A stretch of DNA of 21,280 bases. Source: an uncultured Candidatus Saccharibacteria bacterium. Lineage in GTDB: Bacteria > Patescibacteriota > Saccharimonadia > Saccharimonadales > Saccharimonadaceae. The stretch covers positions 1 through 21,280 of the forward strand of contig CARTQV010000007.1 in the NCBI GenBank assembly GCA_949070545.1. Direction: 5' to 3'. This document shows positions 7,303 through 15,565 of this stretch, piece by piece; positions within the stretch are counted from its first letter, which is position 1; each line of letters starts with the position of its first letter. The position numbers and the translations under genes were made by a program. The notes beneath the pieces were generated by a model. That model was not told where the DNA came from, ran no database searches, and saw only the letters and a list, made by a program, of their open reading frames with translations.

Positions 7303-7866
7303 ATGATGTTTGTAAAAGAGGAAAGTAACTCAAAAACATTGCAAATCTCAGAAGGAACAGATTACCTAATCGTCCACTCTGATAGCTACACGACGCAGCG
7401 TATTATCGAGCAGGCTTGCAATACAATCAAGAAAAAATTCAAACATGGTCATTTCAACATCTCACCACAAGAGTGGTTTAAGATGTTTTCCAACTATGGT
7501 TCTTCGGAAACAGAAGAGGAAAAAGAAAAAACTGAGCTGGAGCAAATCAGTAACATCATCAGTGACACATCTGAACTTATAATTCAGATGTGTGTGACGT
7601 ATACTATCATGTCACACGAAGATGACGGCTTCAGAATAAACTTTTATGTAAGCTATACCGAAGACAACGAGCCGAAAATCACGGAGAAGCTAGCGAAGGA
7701 CGACCCGAAACTTCTTGAAGTCTGTGGCATTGACCCTAAGCAGCACAAAAGCTGCAAATGCGAAATAACCAGAGATATGACAGAAGCCGAAGTTGAGTGC
7801 GCAACACAACTTTTCACGACGCTTTGTTCTTATACCATCCTCGGACTCGCCAAACAAGCCAGCTAG
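7303..7866 (+). CDS. Cytoplasmic protein of unknown function between pnp and rpsO
   Basis: I do not recognise this 187-residue protein. It has no signal peptide or membrane segment, an acidic middle (SETEEEKEKTELEQ), and seven cysteines, including a CGID...SCKCE cluster near residues 145-160 that might bind metal. The start is ATGATG; I take the first ATG because AAGGAG lies 9 nt upstream. It has its own promoter (7188), a hairpin-bearing leader and a strong terminator (7905-7936), making a complete independent unit on the opposite strand to nearly everything around it. Base composition is more A/T-rich than its neighbours. This looks like a gene inserted into an ancestral rpsO-pnp cluster (inference). 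Stop TAG. Confidence 0.85.
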   Translation: MMFVKEESNSKTLQISEGTDYLIVHSDSYTTQRIIEQACNTIKKKFKHGHFNISPQEWFKMFSNYGSSETEEEKEKTELEQISNIISDTSELIIQMCVTYTIMSHEDDGFRINFYVSYTEDNEPKITEKLAKDDPKLLEVCGIDPKQHKSCKCEITRDMTEAEVECATQLFTTLCSYTILGLAKQAS

Positions 7867-7904
7867 GTCGGTAACCGCGACCATAACTGGAGGAATCCCT
7901 CCTC

Positions 7905-7936
7905 GCTCCCGTTCGCAATTTGAACGGGAGCTTTTT
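7905..7936 (+). terminator. Rho-independent terminator of the 7303 gene
   Basis: Perfect 10-bp stem GCTCCCGTTC / GAACGGGAGC with a 7-nt loop, followed by TTTTT. A smaller GGAGG/CCTCC hairpin lies just upstream. Confidence 0.9.
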
Positions 7937-7985
7937 AATTCCCTACCTCAAAACTCTTGAAACCGTACCTACATCACACCCCGAC

Positions 7986-8010
7986 AAAAAACTCCCTCTC
8001 GGGAGTTTTT
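7986..8010 (-). terminator. Terminator after rpsO, probably bidirectional
   Basis: AAAAACTCCC / GGGAGTTTTT around a TCTC (GAGA on the minus strand) loop, starting immediately after the rpsO stop. It has A and T runs on both sides, so it can act in both directions between the convergent genes. Confidence 0.88.
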
Positions 8011-8277
8011 CTACTTACGTAATCCAAGCGTCGCAATCGTCTTCTTATACAAATCGAAGTCTGTCCGCTCCAAGTATTTCAACAATTTCTTGCGCTGACC
8101 TACCATCTGCATCAAACCTCGTTTTGCCATGAAATCATGCTTGTTTTCCTTCACGTGCTCGGTCACTTCTTTGATCCGTTCGGTCAAAACCGAAACCTGC
8201 ACCTCTGGAGAACCAACATCCTTCTCACTGCGTGCGAGCTTAGCTACCGCCTCAGCCTTCTTCTCTTTTGTAATCAT
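8011..8277 (-). CDS. rpsO: 30S ribosomal protein S15
   Basis: Ribosomal protein S15 binds 16S rRNA helices 20-22 early in small-subunit assembly. The 88-residue length and the motifs GSPEVQVSVLTERI, HDFMAKRGLMQMVGQRKKLL and YLERTDFDLYKKTI are standard for the family. A TGA-extended TATAAT (8287-8295) lies only 9 nt before the ATG, so the leader is predicted to be about 2 nt. CGGGAG lies between the -10 and the ATG but would largely be outside the transcript. It is a single-gene transcript ending at the terminator 7986-8010. Stop TAG. Confidence 0.97.
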   Translation of the reverse strand: MITKEKKAEAVAKLARSEKDVGSPEVQVSVLTERIKEVTEHVKENKHDFMAKRGLMQMVGQRKKLLKYLERTDFDLYKKTIATLGLRK

Positions 8278-8286
8278 ATGCTCCCG

Positions 8287-8295
8287 ATTATATCA
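8287..8295 (-). promoter_or_regulatory. rpsO near-leaderless promoter
   Basis: Minus strand TGA TATAAT, nine bases before the rpsO ATG. The predicted start site leaves about two leader bases. Confidence 0.6.
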
Positions 8296-8317
8296 CAAGT
8301 TTTCCCCAGATACAACC

Positions 8318-9217
8318 CTAAAATGCACAAATCCCATTTTTAAGATCAGAAACCCTACCCGTCGCTTTCAAATAATGCTCCAATGAATCATACGCCCCGC
8401 CATTATATCTCCCTGTTGCAATCTCCGTCGCTGGCCCCACACCAACATACCGATAATGCCACGTCTCGAATAGACCCGTCGTCCCAGTCCCATCCACATT
8501 GATCAGCTGAGACATTGATCCGCCCGCCCATGCCTCTGGGAACCGATCAATAAACCCATATTTATACGAATTCGCTCTCAGCCACTGCCACTCTTTATGA
8601 TTGTTATAATCGTCCGTGTCCAACTCACTTCCATATGCATTATCAACCAAATCACACGTCAGCCCCGTATGGTGATCCGAAGTTCCCGTCGCCGCGCATA
8701 GCCGCCCACAAGTCGTTCCCCGTTCTCGAAAACATGACCGCGTCCCCATCTCATGTCCTGGATTCTCCGCCGTATAGGCTTCCAACATTGCCGCCAGTTG
8801 CGCTGCCGCCTCCGGCACCATCAAATTATCCCCGTTACTCGCCCGATATTCCGGAATCCCATATGTCTGACTTAGCGAAATCAACTCCCGTTTCCGCGCC
8901 ATAATAAAATCCTGCCCCACCCGAAAATTCGGATTTATCAACATCAAATTCCCCAAGCTCACCGTACAATTCCCGAGAACCACCTTCGGCTTTTCCGCTA
9001 CCATCTTCGGCTCATTCTCCTTCTCCTCCGTCTTTTCTGGTCTCAGTTCAAACTCTGTTCCTTCCTCAGTCACCAACTCTACCCGCTCCGGCACGTCTTG
9101 CTTTGCGCCATTTTGCATCATTACTCCCACAAAAACCAGCCCTACCCCCATGGCAATCACTACTCCCGCTACAGTCATCAAGCCCCACGTCTGCCGACTA
9201 ATCTGACGTACTTTCAT
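8318..9217 (-). CDS. D-alanyl-D-alanine carboxypeptidase, VanY / peptidase M15 family
   Basis: Predicted zinc carboxypeptidase that trims D-alanine from peptidoglycan stem peptides outside the cytoplasmic membrane. The frame is open to an ATG at 9343, but I place the start at 9217. There GGGGGAGG lies 8 nt upstream and the protein begins MKVRQISRQTWG before a membrane anchor (about residues 13-35). The 299-residue product then has a charged Glu/Lys linker and a catalytic domain with SDHHTGLTCDL (about 178-188; first zinc His and Asp) and FETWHYRYVG (about 250-259; catalytic Glu and second zinc His), both M15 hallmarks. Several cysteines (RSCF, TTCG, RLCA, TCDL) suggest disulfides. It overlaps the end of truB by 20 bp and is probably translationally coupled to it. 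Stop TAG. Confidence 0.9.
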   Translation of the reverse strand: MKVRQISRQTWGLMTVAGVVIAMGVGLVFVGVMMQNGAKQDVPERVELVTEEGTEFELRPEKTEEKENEPKMVAEKPKVVLGNCTVSLGNLMLINPNFRVGQDFIMARKRELISLSQTYGIPEYRASNGDNLMVPEAAAQLAAMLEAYTAENPGHEMGTRSCFRERGTTCGRLCAATGTSDHHTGLTCDLVDNAYGSELDTDDYNNHKEWQWLRANSYKYGFIDRFPEAWAGGSMSQLINVDGTGTTGLFETWHYRYVGVGPATEIATGRYNGGAYDSLEHYLKATGRVSDLKNGICAF

Positions 9218-10064
9218 TTTCAACCTCCCCCTGCATAATTTCCTCCAACGTTTTTGCTTCTTCCACCCGATATTCCCCCACCTCTGTCCGCCTGAGTGCC
9301 GTAAGGTATGCCCCCACACCCAACGCCTCGCCAATATCTTCACCTAACGCCCTAATATAAGTTCCGCTCGACACTCGGCAACGAATCTCAAGTTCCGGCC
9401 ATCCATACCGCAAAATCTCAATCTCATAAATCTTAACTTTTCGACGTGGCATTTCCACATTCTTCCCCTCCCGCGCCAGCTTATATGCCCGTTGCCCATT
9501 AATTTTTACTGCCGAATACTGTGGCACCGTCTGCAAAATCTCCCCCTGGAATCGTCCCAGAACCTCCCTTACCTCATCCCCTGAAGGTGGGCTTAGTTCT
9601 TTTCTAGAAGGCTGTGAAAAATCTTCTTTCTTGAGACCGTTCCGCAGGCTACGGCCGAGGAAGAGGTGGCTCTCACCCGCGACGGCGGGCTGAGAGAACG
9701 CCGCGTCTCGAAAAGAAGGATTATTCACAGTATCTGAAAAAGAGCTTAAATCACCTTCTATATCTCCGGTTGTCGAAACCATCCCCAGTCTCAACGTCGC
9801 CACATATTCTTTATCCAACTTCAGAAACTCATTTGCCCGCTTCGTCTCTTTCCCCACAAGCAAGATTAAAAGCCCCGTCGCGAACGGATCCAGCGTCCCC
9901 GTATGCCCGACTTTTACTTTTTTCCGCTTCTTCCGCCAAGTTCCATCTTTTCCTTTTATCTCAAAAAATCCCGCCTCTTCTGACAACTTTCGTCGTACTC
10001 GCGCCACCACCCCGAACGAGCTCATACCCGCCGGCTTATCAACCAACAAAATCCCATCGTTCAT
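9198..10064 (-). CDS. truB: tRNA pseudouridine(55) synthase TruB, with palindromic insert
   Basis: Converts U55 of the tRNA T-loop to pseudouridine. MNDGILLVDKPAGMSS, GHTGTLDPFATG (catalytic Asp about residue 59), LDKEYVATLRLG, QTVPQYSAVKINGQRAYKLA and SSGTYIRALGEDIG are all present. Two segments are longer than usual. One is a basic stretch (about 33-50) before the catalytic loop. The other is about 50 residues (about 108-158) between GDIEGD and REVLGRFQG, encoded largely by the palindromic repeat at 9612-9730. The insert keeps the frame open and falls in a region that tolerates length change, so the enzyme is probably active (inference). TGA TATAAT lies 6 nt before the ATG, so the mRNA is predicted to be leaderless. 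Stop TAG. Confidence 0.95.
   Translation of the reverse strand: MNDGILLVDKPAGMSSFGVVARVRRKLSEEAGFFEIKGKDGTWRKKRKKVKVGHTGTLDPFATGLLILLVGKETKRANEFLKLDKEYVATLRLGMVSTTGDIEGDLSSFSDTVNNPSFRDAAFSQPAVAGESHLFLGRSLRNGLKKEDFSQPSRKELSPPSGDEVREVLGRFQGEILQTVPQYSAVKINGQRAYKLAREGKNVEMPRRKVKIYEIEILRYGWPELEIRCRVSSGTYIRALGEDIGEALGVGAYLTALRRTEVGEYRVEEAKTLEEIMQGEVENESTSD
9612..9730. repeat. Palindromic repeat inside truB (copy A)
   Basis: The outer arms CTGTGAA...GAGAC (9612-9637) and GTCTC...TTCACAG (9705-9730) match at about 20 of 26 positions, with further G-T pairs. Inside are GGCTACGGCCGAG (9647-9659) and the hairpin CCCGC-GACG-GCGGG (9676-9689). The same ordered blocks, TCTTTCTT, then GGCTACGG, then CCCGY-GACG-RCGGG, occur at 17642-17747 at nearly equal spacings. 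This makes them two members of one repeat family, one of them within coding sequence. Confidence 0.8.
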
Positions 10065-10070
10065 TACATC

Positions 10071-10079
10071 ATTATATCA
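10071..10079 (-). promoter_or_regulatory. truB leaderless promoter
   Basis: Minus strand TGA TATAAT, six bases before the truB ATG. The predicted start is on the A of the start codon. Confidence 0.65.
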
Positions 10080-10081
10080 AA

Positions 10082-11764
10082 CTACGCTGCACCTGGAATC
10101 TGGAAAGCTCCCGACTGTGCTCCAGCCTGACCTGGAGCTTGTGTCGGCGGCTGCTGGGGCGCAGCTTGTGCTTGCTGTGCATGCATCTCATCTGGAACTT
10201 GCACTTGTGGCAAAACCGGTGGCATCATTCGCCCCGCTGCCGCCGGTGCCGGCGGCGGAGGTAACACCACCCCAGCTGCATTCTGCACCGGCTGACCATT
10301 CACGGGCGCCGCCTGCACGACCGGCTGCGCCGGTTCCTGCGGCGCAGGGTTCGGTGCTGACTGCGCTCCCGGAGCTACCTGTGTCCCCTGCGGGGCCACA
10401 GTTCCTGTCGACACACCCTGCGCCGCCGTCATCCCCACTGGTGTCACCACATTTCCCCCTGGTTCCGACAAAGCTTCCGCCATCATTTGCGCATAATCCT
10501 TTGGTTGCCCATTCTCAATCCCCACTCCAGTCGCCCCCGCCGCTGCTGCCTCCGCTGTCGCTGCATTCACCGCCTGACTCACCGCCGCTTCCGCCGCACG
10601 ATTCTGCGCCACAATATCCGCTGGCGTCATCGCTGGTGGCGTTGGCGTCGTAGCTGATGTAACTCCCGAAGGTACATCCGGTGCCACTACTACTGATTCA
10701 CTCGGTTTCAGTGCCTCGTGCGCCTGATGAACTGCCAAATTCGTACGGTCAACTTCTGGCCCACTTTCCCGCACAACATCAAACTCCGACCGATCAACCA
10801 ATGGTCCTGGGTCATTATCCATCACATGTGCCGAAATCAACTGCTGATCTGCCCCCATCGCCATCAACTTCGACGCCAATTGCATCGTGTCCGAATTTGT
10901 ACGATCATTTGAAAAACGCCCCGTCGCCGCTACAATCCCCGTCAATAACGCCGTCGCCACGTCTTTCTCCAATTTCACATCCGACCCTTCGAGCGCAAAA
11001 ATCAACTTTGTCACCATTTCCGACACTGAACTTGCTCCCGGGTCGCTCCATTCAACATCCCCAAACTTCCCTGGTGCATCACAAATAATATCCACTATCA
11101 TCGCGTCATGCATAATCCGTCCATATTCCGACAACGCTCCATCCAAATCTTCCGCCGATGGTACCCCAATCGCCAGCACCAACTCTACGTTATAATCTCC
11201 TCGCGAAAACTCTAAATCATCTTCCGTAATCAAAGTCTTGTATGGCGTAATATACACTCGCACATAATCCCCATCGAGTTTATAACGCAAATGATCCGCT
11301 TTTTCCTTATTTAGCGAAATAATAAAATCTTGCAAACTATCTGTGTTCGTCTCAAACGTCCCTTCCGGCTGCAAGAACTGCAAGGCGTCCGGTGCCTGCC
11401 CCGAATAAATCGCCGTCGTATGCTTCTGCAAACCATCCAAGAAAATCGTCAAGCCAATCGACGCCGCCAACTCATCCACCGACGGATCCCGCGACAAAGC
11501 CACCAAAATATTCTCCGAATTTTTAATCTTCTCAACAATCCGCCTCAACAAATCATTTTTCGGCATCATGCTCGGTCGTGCATTCGGTAATCGATTCCCC
11601 GCTCCATTTCCGTTGCCTGCTTTTGCTGACGCATTGTCCGCCGACGCTGGTTTTGGCATCGCTGAGCTCGTCGTCTCTGGCTTCTTATCTTCCGACTTTC
11701 CCGCCGTTGGCGGAGTCGGAACTGTTGGTGTTGTTGGCTGGTTTGTTGTTTTTTGGTCTTGCAT
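10082..11764 (-). CDS. DHH-family phosphoesterase-like protein, probably inactive, with long disordered tails
   Basis: A 560-residue protein in three parts. First is a Pro/Thr/Ala-rich tail (1 to about 65). Then comes a globular region (about 68-330) that follows the DHH/NrnA layout: NILVALSRDPSVDELAASIGL where motif I should be, VDIICDAPGKFGDVEW where the DHH motif should be, and ATALLTGIVAATGRFSNDRT as in the family. Last is an Ala/Pro/Gln/Gly-rich tail of about 210 residues ending in PGAA. The metal-binding Asp and His residues of motif I and of DHH are largely missing, so I infer loss of nuclease activity and a binding or scaffold role. An extended -10 (11800-11808) gives a leader of about 29 nt with no clear Shine-Dalgarno. 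Stop TAG. The DHH assignment is moderate confidence; the boundaries are secure. Confidence 0.75.
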   Translation of the reverse strand: MQDQKTTNQPTTPTVPTPPTAGKSEDKKPETTSSAMPKPASADNASAKAGNGNGAGNRLPNARPSMMPKNDLLRRIVEKIKNSENILVALSRDPSVDELAASIGLTIFLDGLQKHTTAIYSGQAPDALQFLQPEGTFETNTDSLQDFIISLNKEKADHLRYKLDGDYVRVYITPYKTLITEDDLEFSRGDYNVELVLAIGVPSAEDLDGALSEYGRIMHDAMIVDIICDAPGKFGDVEWSDPGASSVSEMVTKLIFALEGSDVKLEKDVATALLTGIVAATGRFSNDRTNSDTMQLASKLMAMGADQQLISAHVMDNDPGPLVDRSEFDVVRESGPEVDRTNLAVHQAHEALKPSESVVVAPDVPSGVTSATTPTPPAMTPADIVAQNRAAEAAVSQAVNAATAEAAAAGATGVGIENGQPKDYAQMMAEALSEPGGNVVTPVGMTAAQGVSTGTVAPQGTQVAPGAQSAPNPAPQEPAQPVVQAAPVNGQPVQNAAGVVLPPPPAPAAAGRMMPPVLPQVQVPDEMHAQQAQAAPQQPPTQAPGQAGAQSGAFQIPGAA

Positions 11765-11799
11765 TTTTATTTAAACTCGTAAAGCTCTATAATATATCC

Positions 11800-11808
11800 A
11801 TTATAGCA
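11800..11808 (-). promoter_or_regulatory. Extended -10 promoter of the DHH-like gene
   Basis: Minus strand TGC TATAAT, with a second weaker TATTAT about 5 nt downstream. The leader is A/T-rich. Confidence 0.55.
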
Positions 11809-11840
11809 CACTTATCCTCGAAAATCAACAATATTTATGC

Positions 11841-12995
11841 TTAAATCTTCTCCATAGCCTTTTTCACTTTTTCGATATCATCCTCCCGCGTCGCATAACT
11901 GAGGGAAAACCGCAATAACGGTGGGTAGTGACAAACTTTATCCAAATAATAATGCGCACAGAAATACCCTGTTCGCGCCATAATTCCCTCTTTTCCAAGT
12001 GCTGCTCCCACTAAATGAGAATCCAGCCCCTCGACATAAAAACTCATCGTTGGGTTCACATCTGTTCCTACCATTTTCACCCTTGGATTCTCCCGCAAAA
12101 ACCCATCCAGCTCTCGCGCACAACTTTCCAACCTCTTTTTGTCCTCCTTCGTCCTCTTCTCCAGCCACTTAATCGCCGCCCCAAGCGCAATAATCTCCCC
12201 CCATGCCTGTAATCCTGGCTCAAAAATCGTATGTGCAAGTTCTTTCTTCTCTGCACTGAGCAAATAGCGATCAGAGAACACATCATCTACCATTCCACCA
12301 CCCACAAAACTCAGTTTCAACTTCGGCACCAAATCTCGTCGCACCACCATCACCCCGAGCGAGCTCGCATACATCTTATGCGCCGAAAAACAAATCGCAT
12401 CTGCCTCTGTTTTCTCCAGGATCTCGTGCATATGCGCCATCGCCTGCGCCGCGTCAATAATAATTATTCCGCCATCTTTATGCACTTTTTTCACCACTTC
12501 TTTGATATTTTTCAATCTCCGCCCATCAAAATTCGCCGCCACATTCACCACGACCACTGCTCCCGAAAAATCCTCGTCAAGTGGCAAGCTTCCGTCCACA
12601 TTTCGCGACATCACCACTCTTGGCACATTCAATCGCTCCGCCATCGCCATCGTCGCAAGAAACGGCGAGTTGTGCTCGATATCCGACGTGAACACTTTTT
12701 TCACGAACTCTGAACTAATTTCGTTCAGCAACAGATTAATCCCATAAGTCGTGTTCAAAGTAAAAGACACGAAATAATCCTTCCCCTTCAGCTTCAGCAA
12801 CTTCAAAACTCTCTTTCGTGTCTCTTCGACTAATTCATCGGTTTTTTCACCCCACGGATATTTTACTCGCTCACCACAAGAATTGTGTTCAAAATAATAT
12901 TTCTCCAACGCTTCCACCACCGGCCTCGGTCTGAGACTTTGGCACGCTGCGTCGAGATAAACTTCCCTTTCCCCAAGATAATCAAAATCATTCAT
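11841..12995 (-). CDS. Class V aminotransferase-fold cysteine desulfurase, SufS-like
   Basis: PLP enzyme predicted to remove sulfur from cysteine for Fe-S clusters or tRNA thiolation. The 384-residue protein has LDAACQSLRPRPVVEAL near the N-terminus, SFTLNTTYGINLLLNE (cofactor phosphate contact), EHNSPF and IIIDAAQAMAHM (PLP-contacting Asp and Gln). FSAHKMYASSLG follows, with the Schiff-base Lys at about residue 207, then RTGYFCAHYYLDK with a Cys near residue 345 in the position of the persulfide-forming Cys of SufS. LRFSLSYATREDDIEKV closes the C-terminal domain. No SufB, SufD or SufU is in the window, so its sulfur acceptor is unknown. TGA TATAAT lies 7 nt before the ATG (leaderless). Stop TAA. 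A related class V enzyme with another substrate cannot be excluded. Confidence 0.85.
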   Translation of the reverse strand: MNDFDYLGEREVYLDAACQSLRPRPVVEALEKYYFEHNSCGERVKYPWGEKTDELVEETRKRVLKLLKLKGKDYFVSFTLNTTYGINLLLNEISSEFVKKVFTSDIEHNSPFLATMAMAERLNVPRVVMSRNVDGSLPLDEDFSGAVVVVNVAANFDGRRLKNIKEVVKKVHKDGGIIIIDAAQAMAHMHEILEKTEADAICFSAHKMYASSLGVMVVRRDLVPKLKLSFVGGGMVDDVFSDRYLLSAEKKELAHTIFEPGLQAWGEIIALGAAIKWLEKRTKEDKKRLESCARELDGFLRENPRVKMVGTDVNPTMSFYVEGLDSHLVGAALGKEGIMARTGYFCAHYYLDKVCHYPPLLRFSLSYATREDDIEKVKKAMEKI

Positions 12996-13002
12996 ATAAT
13001 AT

Positions 13003-13011
13003 ATTATATCA
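13003..13011 (-). promoter_or_regulatory. Leaderless promoter of the SufS-like gene
   Basis: Minus strand TGA TATAAT followed by seven A/T bases and then the ATG. It sits in the 20-bp gap after the metallopeptidase gene. Confidence 0.65.
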
Positions 13012-13015
13012 CCGA

Positions 13016-15547
13016 CTACTCAACCCTCATTTCTAACACATAAACTTTATCGCCCTCTTCCCCCAGCAAGAAAACTTTCCCTTGCTTTTTCGCTTTGTCT
13101 ATCCCCGCCAATATCTTGACTTTTTCTCCTACTTCACCCATCTCTTTTCCTCCAGCACTCCACCATAACCTCTTCCGTACCATCTGCTCGACTTCAGACA
13201 ACGTTACACCAGATTTCATCTTCACCTCACACGCTATCAACTTTCGTCCATCCGTGTTCATCTTGACCTCCGCAATATTCTGGTTAAACCCATCTCTGTC
13301 TTCTCCCACTTCAGCTCCCAACATCTCCAATCCATCAAACGTCGCCTGCCCGATTGATGACAAACCATCCCACAATTCCGCAAATTCTAGCACCGTACAT
13401 CCGTCCTCCGTCTGTGAGACATCCGTCGCTTCTTCCTCGTCCTCGACTTTATCTTCTATTTCCTGCACCACCGTCTCGACCACAAACGGATCGCTTGTAG
13501 TTAAATTTGTCGCAATCATCTTCGCATTCCCCACCGCGAACGCGTACATATCATAATTCCCCTCTTTTTCAACTATCCATTCCAGCTTCACCTTATCATT
13601 TTCTATCCTTGTCATGTCGTCCGCAATCACTTCCCATTTGCCATCACTCTTCCGTCCTAACACGCTAATCACCATATTCGGCTCACCCGTAACTGACACT
13701 TTCGTCTGATCATATTCATCCGCCGAAAAATACACATACTTCGTAGCCGTCGTCCTTAGCGGAAAAGCCTTTCGACAAGCCAACTGCCCCTCACATTTCA
13801 ATTCCTCCCCCCGTGGCGTCTTCAAAGCAACCAATGAATTCTGTTTATAATCATTCGTCAAATTCCTCTGAGACAGCTTACGCATGATTTCTGTTCGCTC
13901 TTCAATCGTCGCCTGTGACCAAAGATATTCCAAAGTCTCCTCATGGAGCAATGCCGCCATAATCTTATCCTGACCGCCCGCAACAACTTCCGCATAATTC
14001 TCCAAAAACGCCACCGCCGGATAACCCGCAAGGCTACCCGACCCATGGCAAGCATCATATTCTGGCGGCTCTGGAAGCACCTGATTTATCATATAGCAAG
14101 TCCCGTAATCAATATAATTATTATGGTACGCTTGAATCAGAGTATTTTCTGGTTGCGTTTCCACCACATTAATCGCCATCCAATTCGCTGCCGTCTCCAT
14201 AATAAAATCTCCTGAAGCACACATATCATCACCATCCGCGTAGCATTTCAAGTCTTCATAATGATGTCCCAATTCATGCGCCGTCACCAACTCCAAGCTC
14301 GCGTCGTTCACATTCTTCGGCAAAATCGTCACAAATGGTACCCCTGGAACTGAGTTTGTCAGTTTCGCCTGATCGGCCTCATCACCATCCAAAAACAACG
14401 CCCCAAGTTTTGACACGACCTTATACAACGTCTCTGTCATTTTCCGTCTTGTATAGAACGCCAAGATACTTGACTCCTCCTTAAACGGATTCACCACATA
14501 AACCGGCATCGCCCCATTCGTAACCACATCCCCATCTATCCCATTCTTCTCAAGCACATATATCATGCTCATTAGCCGCTTCGAGCTACTCAATAATCCT
14601 TCCATCGAAAAAAACTCATAACTATATTCCAATCCCATCTTTTCTTGGTATTGCCGAACAATCCTCTCCATCATTTCCGCAAGTTCACTAGCTTTTTCAT
14701 CAGAAATCGCGTCGTCGCCCGTGTCCGTATAAAAAATCACAAATTTCCCACCACTCGATAATTTCGCCTTGTTCAATGTTGCTACATTCCGTGAATAAGC
14801 CTGTACTCTCTTCGTCCCCAAAATCGTGTCCATTACATTTTCCCCATTGGTCGCTACGTTTCCATTCGCATCTTCGCCGAACTCCACATTCGCCAATGTC
14901 ACCACCTCAAGCGCCTCTCGAATCACTTCAGGACTCATCTGCTCCCCATATTGGTCAATAATTCCCAAAATATCTGGCGCTATTTCCACCTTGTCCGACC
15001 GATATTTTTCTGGCAAATCTTCTTGCCCATACGCTGCCGCAATAGTATATTGCAAATATTCATCTGGTGATATATTCCCCTGTCGAAAATCTTCCCGAAT
15101 CCCCACCAATCCCTTCAGCCAATTCGTCTCCCTATCTGATAAAACACTGTGAGTGATTTTCTGTTCAATTTTCGGAGCAACCGCCAATATTCCTACCATG
15201 AATATTACACTAAAAACCACACTTCGCCATACTCCTGCCCAAACCGTCCGCACTATCCCACCCCAGACTTTCCATTTCCTAACATTCCATTTTTCTGCCC
15301 AACGCGCAACTCCCCAGACAAAGTTTCCTCCGAAAATCACTAACGAACTCACCAAAAATACCTTCCCCCATACCAAAAGTGCCTTATCTGTCGCGTTCGT
15401 TACTGCCTCTGAGCTCATGCCCGCTTGGAGCACCACTATCCCCACCGACAAAAGCAGCAACGCAATTACCCAAATTATCACCCTCAAAAATCTCATCCAT
15501 TTCGACTGGTGTTTAATTCTTCGTGCGTTGCTCTCTTGCTCTTCCAT
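13016..15547 (-). CDS. Membrane-anchored zinc metallopeptidase (HELGH, gluzincin-like)
   Basis: An 843-residue protein with three membrane segments near the N-terminus (about 20-42, 58-80, 100-127) and a large outside part. TAHELGHHYED at about residues 422-432 is an HExxH zinc site with the catalytic Glu, and METAANW about 25 residues later supplies a Glu in the position of the third zinc ligand of gluzincins. Cysteines around this site (LKCYADGDDMCAS, GTCYM, DACHG) suggest disulfides. The C-terminal part (after about 590) looks like beta-sandwich modules, then a stretch rich in Glu and Val. It lies 18 bp after the preceding gene with AGGCGGGG upstream of the ATG, so it is the third gene of the envelope operon. 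The substrate is unknown. Stop TAG. Confidence 0.8.
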   Translation of the reverse strand: MEEQESNARRIKHQSKWMRFLRVIIWVIALLLLSVGIVVLQAGMSSEAVTNATDKALLVWGKVFLVSSLVIFGGNFVWGVARWAEKWNVRKWKVWGGIVRTVWAGVWRSVVFSVIFMVGILAVAPKIEQKITHSVLSDRETNWLKGLVGIREDFRQGNISPDEYLQYTIAAAYGQEDLPEKYRSDKVEIAPDILGIIDQYGEQMSPEVIREALEVVTLANVEFGEDANGNVATNGENVMDTILGTKRVQAYSRNVATLNKAKLSSGGKFVIFYTDTGDDAISDEKASELAEMMERIVRQYQEKMGLEYSYEFFSMEGLLSSSKRLMSMIYVLEKNGIDGDVVTNGAMPVYVVNPFKEESSILAFYTRRKMTETLYKVVSKLGALFLDGDEADQAKLTNSVPGVPFVTILPKNVNDASLELVTAHELGHHYEDLKCYADGDDMCASGDFIMETAANWMAINVVETQPENTLIQAYHNNYIDYGTCYMINQVLPEPPEYDACHGSGSLAGYPAVAFLENYAEVVAGGQDKIMAALLHEETLEYLWSQATIEERTEIMRKLSQRNLTNDYKQNSLVALKTPRGEELKCEGQLACRKAFPLRTTATKYVYFSADEYDQTKVSVTGEPNMVISVLGRKSDGKWEVIADDMTRIENDKVKLEWIVEKEGNYDMYAFAVGNAKMIATNLTTSDPFVVETVVQEIEDKVEDEEEATDVSQTEDGCTVLEFAELWDGLSSIGQATFDGLEMLGAEVGEDRDGFNQNIAEVKMNTDGRKLIACEVKMKSGVTLSEVEQMVRKRLWWSAGGKEMGEVGEKVKILAGIDKAKKQGKVFLLGEEGDKVYVLEMRVE

Positions 15548-15565
15548 TTCTACCCCGCCTATTTC

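Noticed and set aside
8318..9343. Longer start (9343) for the M15 carboxypeptidase
   Set aside because: It would overlap truB by 146 bp, adds a Trp/Arg-rich stretch without family support, and the ATG at 9217 has a much better ribosome binding site before a proper membrane anchor.
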